From UBA668 sp038328705 (lineage in GTDB: Bacteria > Actinomycetota > Acidimicrobiia > Acidimicrobiales > Ilumatobacteraceae), in the NCBI GenBank assembly GCA_038328705.1, contig JBBQMG010000194.1:1-6174 (forward strand): 6,174 nucleotides of DNA, given 5' to 3'. A program made the position numbers and the translations under genes. Below, one piece after another: positions 1 to 6,153 of this stretch; position 1 is the first letter of the stretch; every line of letters begins with the position of its first letter. Below the pieces are notes generated by a model, which saw only the letters and a list, made by a program, of their open reading frames with translations, made no database searches and had not been told where the DNA came from.

Positions 1-591
1 ACCAGCCGCACCGGTCGCGCCATCCGAACCTGCGACGCCAGTCGGACCGGCAGGACCGGTTCCTACGCCTCCGGCGATCATGTAGCCGACCACGTCGATC
101 AACACCGCCGTTGTCGGCCCGGCCTGGCCGAACGCGTCATAAGTGATGTCGATCTGTCCGGCGTTCGCACCCGCAGTCGGCAAACCCACCTGCACCGAGT
201 TCGCCACAACGACACCAGCAACAAAGTTCAACGACGACGTCGACGACACCCCGGTCGCGTCACCAGGACGAACAGACAAGAACCCCGCCGCTGACGGCGC
301 CACCACCGTCACGTTCAACAACACCCCGGTCGCACCTGCTGGCACCACTGCACCAGCTACTTGCAACTTGCGTGACACGCCCGACTCGAGCGGACCTGAC
401 AAACCCACCCCCGTACGAGTATCGAGAATCCGTTCCGGGGTCACGGTGATCACCGACGACGCCGGACCCGACGCCGCGTTCGCGACGATCAACCCGCCAC
501 CACCGAACGTGACCGCCACCGCAGCACCAATCGCCGCCCAACGCGACCGCCACAACCCGCCCCGACCATCACCACGTGCCATGAAACCCAT
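1..591 (-). CDS. Secreted DTR-domain protein with collagen-like Gly-X-Y repeats, N-terminal part (runs off left edge)
   Basis: This minus-strand frame is open for 197 codons and continues past the window edge, so only the N-terminus is seen. The start at 591 is chosen because a perfect AGGAGG lies 6 bases upstream; a second ATG at 582 is possible. Residues 1-18 are Arg/Gly-rich, and residues 19-37 are hydrophobic and end in a small-residue ANAA stretch, which fits a signal peptide cleaved near residue 40. Residues 47-170 form a predicted beta-rich domain with the motifs RILDTR (54-59), LLNVTVV (91-97), SLNF (120-123), an AN-V-V-L pattern and VLIDVVGY (163-170). I recognise this pattern from exported actinobacterial proteins, but I know no assigned function for it. 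From G179 every third residue is glycine (GPA, GPT, GVA, GSD, GAT, GAA), which is a collagen-like tract still running at the edge. Inference: a surface or extracellular fibrous protein. Codon use is typical of the window. The next gene to the right is on the same strand but separated by about 350 bases and a candidate terminator, so this gene probably has its own promoter. Confidence 0.85.
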   Translation of the reverse strand, partial: MGFMARGDGRGGLWRSRWAAIGAAVAVTFGGGGLIVANAASGPASSVITVTPERILDTRTGVGLSGPLESGVSRKLQVAGAVVPAGATGVLLNVTVVAPSAAGFLSVRPGDATGVSSTSSLNFVAGVVVANSVQVGLPTAGANAGQIDITYDAFGQAGPTTAVLIDVVGYMIAGGVGTGPAGPTGVAGSDGATGAAG

Positions 592-597
592 CACGAA

Positions 598-603
598 CCT
601 CCT
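598..603 (-). promoter_or_regulatory. Shine-Dalgarno site of the collagen-like protein gene
   Basis: Read on the minus strand this is AGGAGG, a perfect anti-16S match, 6 bases before the ATG at 591. It decides the start against the in-frame ATG at 582 and against a GTG directly before the chosen start. Confidence 0.8.
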
Positions 604-612
604 CGAACAAGA

Positions 613-624
613 CCCCAAAAGGGG
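613..624. repeat. 12-base perfect palindrome in the leader of the collagen-like protein gene
   Basis: CCCCAAAAGGGG (minus strand CCCCTTTTGGGG) can form a 4-bp GC stem with a 4-base loop, or serve as a dyad protein site. It lies 9 bases upstream of the Shine-Dalgarno site, so it is in the leader or core promoter of that gene. The stem is short, and no partner protein can be inferred. Confidence 0.35.
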
Positions 625-901
625 AAGACGAACTACGCGCCAACGCAGAGACCGCTGGCCGCTGACCGACTGTCCGATCACGGCGGAACCCGTCACGCAG
701 CTTGGGGCGGCTTCGGCTCAGCACGCAGGCGTCCCACGGAACCTCGGGGCGGACGGAAATCACTCAACTCCTGCACACCAGCGCGGCTCCGACCAAACCC
801 ACCGGCCGTCCGGTTAGGGATCGTCAGGTGAGACGCTTTCGCCAGGCGACCCTCGGAGCGGCTGAGCTGTCAAAGTCGTTCGGAAGTCGGTCCCTATTTG
901 A
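625..901. other. Intergenic region upstream of the collagen-like protein gene
   Basis: I see no convincing gene here. The open frames on either strand show no family motif, have poor starts and run across neighbouring features. The region must hold the promoter of the minus-strand gene starting at 591, but I could not pick a -10/-35 pair with confidence. It also holds the readthrough region downstream of the methyltransferase gene. Confidence 0.5.
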
Positions 902-938
902 GACGGCCTCCTCGCCGACGATCCGAGCCGAGGCGGTC
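902..938 (-). terminator. Candidate terminator hairpin after the homocysteine S-methyltransferase gene
   Basis: An inverted repeat abuts the TAA stop of the methyltransferase gene (939-941). The arms at 902-910 (GACGGCCTC) and 930-938 (GAGGCGGTC) pair over 9 positions with one mismatch, leaving a 19-base loop. There is no clear U-run after the stem; the minus strand reads TCAAATAGGG. It would therefore be a weak or non-canonical actinobacterial terminator. The position directly after the stop supports the call more than the structure does. Confidence 0.35.
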
Positions 939-1931
939 TTACAGCCGGACGGTCGACTTGGCCGAGTCTCCTTCGGCGCGGGGTGGTGATGACTCGCACC
1001 AGGCCTGGGCGATCGCGGCGACGTGCCGGTGATCGGTGCCACAGCAGCCGCCGAGCACTCGTAGCGCGGGCAGCAGTGAACGCAGCGCGACGTAGCGTGA
1101 AGCGAGATCGGTTGGGTCGCCTTCGTCGAGCTCGACCATCTCGTCGAGCTCGGCATGGCTGAGCGACGACGCGTTGGCGCGCAGCCCCCCGATGCGTGAG
1201 ACCCACGCCGATGTGCCGTCGAGTACGTTGGCGAAGTGCGTCGGGTGCGCGCAGTTGATCATGAAGTGCCGTGCGCCGCCATTCGTCGCCGCGTCTGTCG
1301 CCTCGATCGCTGCGGCGAGCGACATTCCGGAGGGAAGCCGACCGTCGGTCTCGACCGTGAAGGACACCACGACAGGCAGGCCCACGGCTTTGGCGGCATC
1401 GATGATGCCGATCGCCTCTTCGACGTAGGTCATCGTCGCTGCGGTGATCAGGTCGACTCCGCGTGCAGCCATGCACGCGATCTGGAACGAGTGGTACGCA
1501 GCGGCGGCTTCGCTCGTCATCATTGTGTCGATTCGGTAGCCGTCGCCTCGCGGGCCGATCGCGCCACTGATCAGGAACGAACGATCACCCTGCCAGCGGT
1601 CGCGAAAGGCGGCCACCACGTCGACCGACGCGTCGATCATCTCAGCCAACGCTGCTCGATCGTGGCCAAGCGTCGCTGCCCAATCGGGGTTGGCCCGCCA
1701 CGTCGGGGTCTCGAGGACGATCGAAGCGCCCACCGACTGTGCGATCGCCACGTAGTGCTCGTAGTACTCGGTCAACAGGCGCTTGCCGTCGTCGGACGCG
1801 GCCAGGGGATAGGCCGCGAACGCTGGGAGGTCGACCCCCTGCTGGAACAGGAGCCAGGTTTCGAGCCCGGCATCGGTGATGACAGTCGAGTCGGACGACG
1901 GCCACGGAGTGGGAATGCGTTGAGTGCTCAT
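939..1931 (-). CDS. Homocysteine S-methyltransferase family protein (MmuM/BHMT-like)
   Basis: This is a 330-residue single-domain enzyme of the zinc-dependent homocysteine methyltransferase family (TIM barrel). Members move a methyl group from a donor such as S-methylmethionine, AdoMet or betaine to homocysteine, giving methionine in the cytoplasm. Visible family landmarks are TDAGLET near the N-terminus (19-25), LETPTWRAN (73-81), ISGAIGPRGDGY (121-132), SFTVETDGRLPSG (190-202), NCAHP with Cys227, and GGCCGT with Cys296 and Cys297 (294-299). Those three cysteines are the expected zinc ligands, so the enzyme should be active. The length matches the bacterial MmuM-type enzymes of about 310-330 residues. 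The start at 1931 is chosen because homology begins shortly after it. An in-frame ATG at 1976 would add a basic 15-residue tail, and neither start has a strong Shine-Dalgarno site. The gene follows the regulator on the same strand with a 63-base gap and no hairpin, so co-transcription is likely. The methyl donor cannot be told from sequence. Confidence 0.92.
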   Translation of the reverse strand: MSTQRIPTPWPSSDSTVITDAGLETWLLFQQGVDLPAFAAYPLAASDDGKRLLTEYYEHYVAIAQSVGASIVLETPTWRANPDWAATLGHDRAALAEMIDASVDVVAAFRDRWQGDRSFLISGAIGPRGDGYRIDTMMTSEAAAAYHSFQIACMAARGVDLITAATMTYVEEAIGIIDAAKAVGLPVVVSFTVETDGRLPSGMSLAAAIEATDAATNGGARHFMINCAHPTHFANVLDGTSAWVSRIGGLRANASSLSHAELDEMVELDEGDPTDLASRYVALRSLLPALRVLGGCCGTDHRHVAAIAQAWCESSPPRAEGDSAKSTVRL

Positions 1932-1994
1932 GACGTCCACACAACCACGGGCGCCTCGACGTCGCTTGTGGATCATGTGAGGAAAGTCTGAGGA

Positions 1995-4409
1995 TCAGCG
2001 CGCGAGCCGGGCCATTCTCTCGCCGGCGAACTGCACGGTCGTTGCGACTCCGAGCCCACTGCCCTCGAGAACCCACTCGGCGAACTGGGTTGGGCCGACA
2101 CGGCGCTTCACTGAATCGAGCACATCTGCAAGTCGCTCTGCTTCGGGTCCATAGCTCTTGCGCAGGAGATCACTCGACGTCGCTGCCCCGATGACCGCTG
2201 CGCCGTGATTGTCACCGATCGCGGCGAGGACCTCAATCATGTTGCGCAGCGTGGTGACGGCGTGGACGTAGTTGCCGTGTCGTGCATAAGCGTGGAGGCA
2301 CTCCTCGAAGGCGTCGAGAGCTTGACGATGCGAGCCGGCCCGGGAGTACTCGCTGGCCAGCGCCACCTGCGAGACCGACTCGACGAACGGGTTCCCCACC
2401 GCACGGGCCAGGTCGATCGCCGACGAGTAGGCGTCTGTTGCACCAGGTTCGCCGAGCGCGCTCAGCGCTTCGCCCCGTGCGTAGGTGGCCCATGCGCAAT
2501 CCGATGGCGACGACTCGATCGGCTCCACCTCTGCCAGGCGTTCGAACGCCTCGCGGGGACGGTCGGCGAAGGTGAGTGCAAGCGCAGCGTTAACAGCGGC
2601 GATCACCTCCCAATGCGAATCAGCCAGCTCCGCGCCGAGCAGACGGAGCTCGTCGGTCGATGCCGCGACACCATCGAGATCGCCGGCGTAGAGGCCGACG
2701 TCGCTCAGGATCTCGGCCGCCGCCGCTCTCATGCGCAGATTGTCGGAGCGACTCACTCCGGCAACCTCAGCGCGCGCTACCCCGAGGTCGCCGCGGTTCG
2801 CTGCCCAACCGGCCACGATCAACCGCGCGCCCAACAGGTCGTCAGCGGTCGCAGCTGGATGTCGCGCCAACAACAAGCGCGCCCACTCCACGGGCTCGTT
2901 CCAGAACGTCGAGTAGGCGGCAAGATGCAGCGCGCCGCTGATGTCCGCAGCGAGCTCGGGTTCGTACCGCTGCGCCCAGAAGTGCGCAGCGCGGATCTCG
3001 TCGGCGACGGTAGCGAGGCGCTGGCGGCCCTCGATCTCGTTCGGTGTCCTGATCACGTGGTCGACCGTGCGGACGACCCCGGCGAAGTGCACGGCGTGGC
3101 GGCGGCGGACATCGGCCGCTGCGTCCGCGTCGTCGTCGAGCCAGCGACCGGCAACCGCCCGCACCGTGGAGAGCATGCGATACCTCGTCGATGGACCATC
3201 GGTGGCGGCGACCAGAAGAGAACGATCAGCCAGCGACCCGAGCGTGAACGCGACGTGACTGGGGCGTTCCGACCCCATCACCTCGGCGACGTCGGCGGCG
3301 GACACCGAGCCGGCGAAAACCGACAGCTCAGTGAACGTGCGGCGTTCGTCGACGTCGAGCAGCGCCGCTGACCACGCGACGAGTGAGTCGAGCGACCGGT
3401 GGCGTCGCGCAGGCGAGCGGTGGCTCACCTGGAGGAAGTGCGTCCCATGATCGATCGCAGCCTCGAGCTCGTCGAACGTCATCGAACCGAGACGAGCAGC
3501 CGCCATCTCGATGGTCAGTGGGAGATGATCAAGCCTCGACAGCAAGCGTGCAACCCTGGTGCGGTCGATCTGGTCGGGCTTCCACGAGGCTCGCGCGACA
3601 TGGGCCCGAGCATCGAACAACGCACTTGCGTCGTCTGCACTGAGCGGCTCGACGCGGTGCACCTGCTCGACGCTGAGGCCGAGACGTACCTGGCTCGTGG
3701 CGAGTACACGCAGCCTGCCACCGACGCCGAAAGACAACGCGCGGTCGAGCAGCTCACTCACGACGTCGACGACGTGTTCGCAGTTGTCGACGACGACGAG
3801 CGCATCGAGGTTCGCCAACGACCGCATCGCGTGGTCGGGTCGATCGCTGTTGAGCACGATGTCGAGTACCCGGGCAATCGTCGGCAGCACGTGCTGTCCG
3901 GCGTCGATGTTGGCGAGCTCGACGATGTGCACCCCGTCGCCGAACGAGGACACCAGGCCTCCCGCAACCGCTCGTGCGATCGACGACTTGCCCACTCCCC
4001 CCGGGCCGATGAGGGTCACGAGCGGCGAGTGACGAAGCCGCCCCGCTACTGCGGCGATCAGCTCGTCCCGTCCGATCAACCCGAGACCGGACACGACCGC
4101 TGCGCCGTCCTCCATCGCGGCGACGAATCTGTAGCCTCGACCGTGCACGGTCCTGATGATGTGCTGGCGGGCGCCGTCGTCGCCAACGGCTCTGCGCACC
4201 TCCTTGATGCGAGTCGTCAGGTTCGCCTCCGACACGAACCGATGCCCCCACACCCCATCGAGGAGGTCGTTCTTGGTGACCACGCGATCGCGGTGCTCGA
4301 TCAGGTGCACGAGGAGATCGAAGGCCTGCGGCTCGAGGTGGACCACTGCACCTGCGCAACGCAGCTCACGACCGGCCGGGTCGACCTCGCACTCCGCGAA
4401 CCGGTACAT
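1995..4409 (-). CDS. Winged-helix / STAND-type ATPase / TPR-like transcriptional regulator
   Basis: This is a large one-component regulator of 804 residues. Residues 1-96 are an OmpR/PhoB-type winged helix: YRFAECEVDP, QAFDLLVHLI, the recognition segment NLTTRIKEVRRAVGDD, and the wing IIRTVHGRGYRFVA. A STAND/NB-ARC-like ATPase follows, with Walker A GPGGVGKSS (135-143), Walker B LVVVDNCEHV (204-213), ATSQVRLGL as the sensor segment, and a GLPL-like LDHLPLTIEMAAARL. The C-terminal ~350 residues are alpha-helical and alanine-rich with TPR-like pairs (for example ATYARGEALSALGEPGATDAYSSAIDLA), probably the ligand or partner sensor. In this family nucleotide-driven oligomerisation controls DNA binding. 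Here the catalytic motifs are intact. The start at 4409 puts the methionine directly before the winged helix. An ATG at 4454 in the same frame would add 15 non-family residues, and neither has a good Shine-Dalgarno site. The gene lies upstream of the methyltransferase gene, probably in one transcript. Its targets and ligand are unknown; control of the neighbouring gene is only a guess from position. Confidence 0.9.
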   Translation of the reverse strand: MYRFAECEVDPAGRELRCAGAVVHLEPQAFDLLVHLIEHRDRVVTKNDLLDGVWGHRFVSEANLTTRIKEVRRAVGDDGARQHIIRTVHGRGYRFVAAMEDGAAVVSGLGLIGRDELIAAVAGRLRHSPLVTLIGPGGVGKSSIARAVAGGLVSSFGDGVHIVELANIDAGQHVLPTIARVLDIVLNSDRPDHAMRSLANLDALVVVDNCEHVVDVVSELLDRALSFGVGGRLRVLATSQVRLGLSVEQVHRVEPLSADDASALFDARAHVARASWKPDQIDRTRVARLLSRLDHLPLTIEMAAARLGSMTFDELEAAIDHGTHFLQVSHRSPARRHRSLDSLVAWSAALLDVDERRTFTELSVFAGSVSAADVAEVMGSERPSHVAFTLGSLADRSLLVAATDGPSTRYRMLSTVRAVAGRWLDDDADAAADVRRRHAVHFAGVVRTVDHVIRTPNEIEGRQRLATVADEIRAAHFWAQRYEPELAADISGALHLAAYSTFWNEPVEWARLLLARHPAATADDLLGARLIVAGWAANRGDLGVARAEVAGVSRSDNLRMRAAAAEILSDVGLYAGDLDGVAASTDELRLLGAELADSHWEVIAAVNAALALTFADRPREAFERLAEVEPIESSPSDCAWATYARGEALSALGEPGATDAYSSAIDLARAVGNPFVESVSQVALASEYSRAGSHRQALDAFEECLHAYARHGNYVHAVTTLRNMIEVLAAIGDNHGAAVIGAATSSDLLRKSYGPEAERLADVLDSVKRRVGPTQFAEWVLEGSGLGVATTVQFAGERMARLAR

Positions 4410-4717
4410 CACACCATCTTGACAGCGCAGGACTGGCCCTGTTGCCAACGACACATCATTCGTGGGCTGAACGAAGCAAGGGCAGAACGAGCCGCTGCAA
4501 GATGCTGCGGACCAGTGCCAGCGCCCTGGACAACGGCCCGAGCGCCAACACCGATGTACGAAAACGCCGATCGATCGTCTTCTGGATCAGCCAAACCATC
4601 AAGCACGTACAAGCCCCAACAGGGTGACAACCTCATAAGGCGCGGCAACTCGAGCAGGAGATGTACTTTCCAACGCCAGATACCGGACGCGTACTTCCGA
4701 GCAGGCCCGGCTCGCGA
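4410..4717. other. Region upstream of the regulator gene, no recognised gene
   Basis: Base composition is more even here than in the flanking genes, and the GC-biased third position fades, which suits non-coding DNA. It should contain the promoter for the regulator (minus strand), though I cannot fix the boxes. One minus-strand frame stays open across the whole stretch and stops in a TGATG that overlaps the regulator's start by one base. Its predicted peptide here shows no family features, so I do not call it a gene. Confidence 0.4.
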
Positions 4718-4935
4718 AATGGCCCGTCTGACGGCTCGGGTCAGCATGTCGTGCTGTGAGGTGGTGATGGCATCGACGATCTGTCGTTCGCTGCGGGCTC
4801 GGGCGAGTGCTGCGCGTTCGAGGAGGTAGTCGTCGACGGTGCGTTCGTCGCCGAGGTCGGGCTCGTACTTCTCGAACCGGCGGCGAGTTCGTCGACGTCG
4901 GCCGTGAGAGCTGACCGCTGTGAAATACTTGGGTC
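4718..4935 (-). pseudogene. Coding-like remnant of an unidentified protein, probably frameshifted
   Basis: On the minus strand, codons from about 4879 to 4718 have strongly GC-biased third positions and encode a charged, helical segment: RFEKYEPDLGDERTVDD, then YLLERAALARARSERQIVDA. Upstream of 4880 the coding signal moves to another frame, which reads SALTADVDELAA. Joining the two gives DELAA-RFEKYEPD, a smooth helical protein, if one base is restored in the GCCGCCGG run at 4877-4884. No ATG or GTG start is found in either frame before a stop. This is best read as a broken gene end. I do not recognise the family; it could be a small helical protein or part of a larger deleted one. It points away from the thioredoxin-fold gene that begins at 4969. 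Confidence 0.35.
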
Positions 4936-4968
4936 GCGGGGACTTCAGACTCGAACATCGTCATCACG

Positions 4969-5674
4969 TTGGTGACCGTTGCCGGTTGCGAACCATGTAC
5001 CGCCACCAGCAAACTGGTCGCCCGGTTTGTCGCAGACAACCGGTCTTGTGGGATCTCCCTGCGGCTGGTGGACGCTGAGACAGATGCCAAAGAAGTGGTT
5101 CGCACGGGCGCCCTCATCCACCCCACCATGATCCTGGAGGTGGACGGCCAGGAACGGGCGCACCTCACCGGCGAGCTCACTCACCGCCGACTTCTTCGAA
5201 AGACCCTGCCGGTCTTGTACGACGACGATCGGGCCGCACTGGCTCAACTACGACGCCAGATGAACTCGCCCACCGAAAAGTTGCTGGGCACGGTAAGCCT
5301 GTTCGCCGGGCTCAACAAGCGACAGCTCAGCCGGCTGGCTCGATTGGCTGAGGAGCTCCACGCGGCCGCCGCCGATCAGCTGACGGCCGAGGGAGACCCC
5401 GGCGACGAGTTCTTCGTGGTTAGACGAGTTCTTCGTGGTTATCAGTGGCGCAGCGAACGTAACAAAGAATGGCCGCAAGGTGGCCACGCTGGGCCCCGGC
5501 GAGTGTTTTGGCGAGATGAGCCTGTTGGACGATAGGCCTCGTTCGGCAACGGTGGTGACCACCGAGGACACCACACTGCTGGCCATTCACCGTGACGACT
5601 TCGACCGCCGCCTCATGAGCTCGCCTGCCGTGATGCGGGCCCTCCTAACCACCTTGCCCCGACGCCTCCGCTAG
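4969..5674 (+). pseudogene. Thioredoxin-fold / cyclic-nucleotide-binding fusion protein, frameshifted by a 19-bp duplication
   Basis: Two domains are encoded. Residues 1-83 look thioredoxin-like: a short beta strand, the redox motif C7-E-P-C10, and IHPTMILEVDGQE with the cis-Pro at P52. From about residue 104 a cyclic-nucleotide-binding domain begins (LLGTVSLFAGLNKRQL, then EGDPGDEFFVV). At 5423 the frame is lost by a tandem duplication, adding 37 aberrant residues and stopping at 5533-5535 (188 residues in all). The rest of the domain continues in the +1 frame: ISGAANV, then the phosphate-binding cassette FGEMSLLDDRPRSATVV with the Glu and Arg typical of cAMP receptors, ending at 5674. Removing one repeat copy gives a continuous 228-residue protein. 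The start is unsure: TTG 4969 and GTG 4972 are the only candidates after a stop at 4921, there is no clear Shine-Dalgarno site, and the first strand is short, so the 5' end may also be damaged. The intact product would probably be a soluble redox protein gated by cAMP or cGMP (inference). The broken product keeps the redox domain but lacks the nucleotide pocket. Confidence 0.85.
5404..5441 (+). repeat. Perfect 19-base tandem duplication (2 copies) inside the cyclic-nucleotide-binding domain
   Basis: GACGAGTTCTTCGTGGTTA occurs at 5404-5422 and again at 5423-5441 with no mismatch and no spacer. Nineteen is not a multiple of three, so the second copy shifts the frame by one. In the first copy the unit encodes DEFFVV in the native frame. 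After the second copy the native ISG strand resumes in the other frame, which identifies one copy as the inserted one. Confidence 0.97.
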
Positions 5675-5678
5675 AACG

Positions 5679-6051
5679 ATGTCCACATCCTTCGCGCCGG
5701 TCCGAGACGCCGGGCCCATCGATCGGCGCTTGCGGCAAGCGGCTAACGGTGTCACCGATCGGCTGTCCGCCCAAGGTGTCCGGTTGAGGATCGGCATCCG
5801 GACACCGGTGGTGGGCTGCTGATCGGTGCCGGGGATGCGCTCCGTCGGACGGCTCTGTGGGTGAACACTCACCGGTCGAGAGTTGCGATGGCAGTATCAA
5901 TGCATTCTCAAGTCCTTTTGGGCGTCGGATCTCTCTGGGGTGTGTGGCTGGCACGAGAGCGGATAGGTCCTCATCGCGTGTCACGGCGCTGGACCGAGGC
6001 TCGTGCGGCCGGCCGATCGGCTTGCCCACTGAACCTGGATCCACCGTGTAG
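5679..6051 (+). pseudogene. Decayed C-terminal half of a class III adenylate/guanylate cyclase domain (tentative)
   Basis: Three plus-strand pieces in three frames read in order like the end of an actinobacterial class III cyclase. Frame one (5679 to about 5797) gives GPIDRRLRQAANGVTDRL then SAQGVRLRIGI, like the helix and strand before the usual RIGIHTGE. Frame two (about 5804-5923) gives TGGGLLIGAG, ALWVNTHRSRVAMA and SQVLLG, like the segment ending in ARVA..A....VLVS. Frame three (about 5926-6051) gives CVAGTRADR and ALDRG...RPIGLP, like the terminal LVAGSG..F.DRG...LKGLP stretch. The N-terminal half with the metal-binding aspartates is absent. As it stands it could encode only a 47-residue peptide (ATG 5679 to TGA 5820-5822). 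The fragment starts 4 bases after the cyclic-nucleotide-binding gene stops, which makes a shared signalling function plausible. The matches are from memory of the family and are short, so the identity stays tentative. Confidence 0.42.
5775..5806. repeat. 9-bp perfect inverted repeat downstream of the cyclic-nucleotide-binding gene
   Basis: GGTGTCCGG (5775-5783) and CCGGACACC (5798-5806) pair perfectly around a 14-base loop. The hairpin begins 100 bases after the stop at 5674 and no U-run follows, so it could be a weak terminator. It also sits exactly where the cyclase-like reading frame breaks, and may be a structure left by or promoting rearrangement. Confidence 0.4.
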
Positions 6052-6081
6052 GTGATCAGTTGGGTTGCTGCGCGTCCACCA

Positions 6082-6151
6082 AAAGCGCCTCCTGAGCTGG
6101 GAAGATGTTGATGTTCGAAGTCAACAAACCACCAACAACAGGAGGCACTTT
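6082..6151 (+). promoter_or_regulatory. Inverted repeat predicted to sequester the Shine-Dalgarno site of the right-edge gene
   Basis: Arms AAAGCGCCTCCTG (6082-6094) and CAGGAGGCACTTT (6139-6151) pair at 12 of 13 positions, with a 44-base loop. The right arm contains the whole AGGAGG (6140-6145) that lies 8 bases before the GTG at 6154. A transcript starting upstream of 6082 would hide its own ribosome binding site, while one starting inside the loop would leave it free. The loop holds a smaller inverted repeat, GTTGA (6107-6111) with TCAAC (6121-6125), around TTCGAA. Confidence 0.55.
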
Positions 6152-6153
6152 CA

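Noticed and set aside
143..817. A 224-codon plus-strand open frame
   Set aside because: It is antisense to the signal peptide and DTR domain. The product is Pro/Thr-rich low complexity caused by the complementary codons.
1236..1991. A 251-codon plus-strand open frame
   Set aside because: It is antisense to the homocysteine S-methyltransferase, which has all its zinc ligands.
2205..3371. A 388-codon plus-strand open frame
   Set aside because: It is a shadow of the regulator's TPR-like half, with no motif, no ribosome site and inverted codon bias.
3399..4829. A 476-codon plus-strand open frame
   Set aside because: It is antisense to the regulator, whose motifs and codon bias are clear. Its own product is rich in His, Arg and Asp with no family signature, which is typical of a GC-rich shadow frame.
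4924..4929. AATACT as a -10 box for the thioredoxin-fold gene
   Set aside because: It matches only 4 of 6 positions, and there is no matching -35 hexamer at a 17-base spacing.
5435..5674. The second half of the nucleotide-binding domain as a separate gene starting at GTG 5435
   Set aside because: The GTG lies inside the duplicated repeat with no Shine-Dalgarno site, and would begin in the middle of a beta barrel. It is the cut-off end of the upstream gene.
5727..5741. CGCTTGC-G-GCAAGCG inverted repeat
   Set aside because: It is near-palindromic with a 1-base centre and lies in the cyclase-like fragment. It is short enough to be chance in GC-rich DNA and cannot fold as a hairpin without losing inner pairs.
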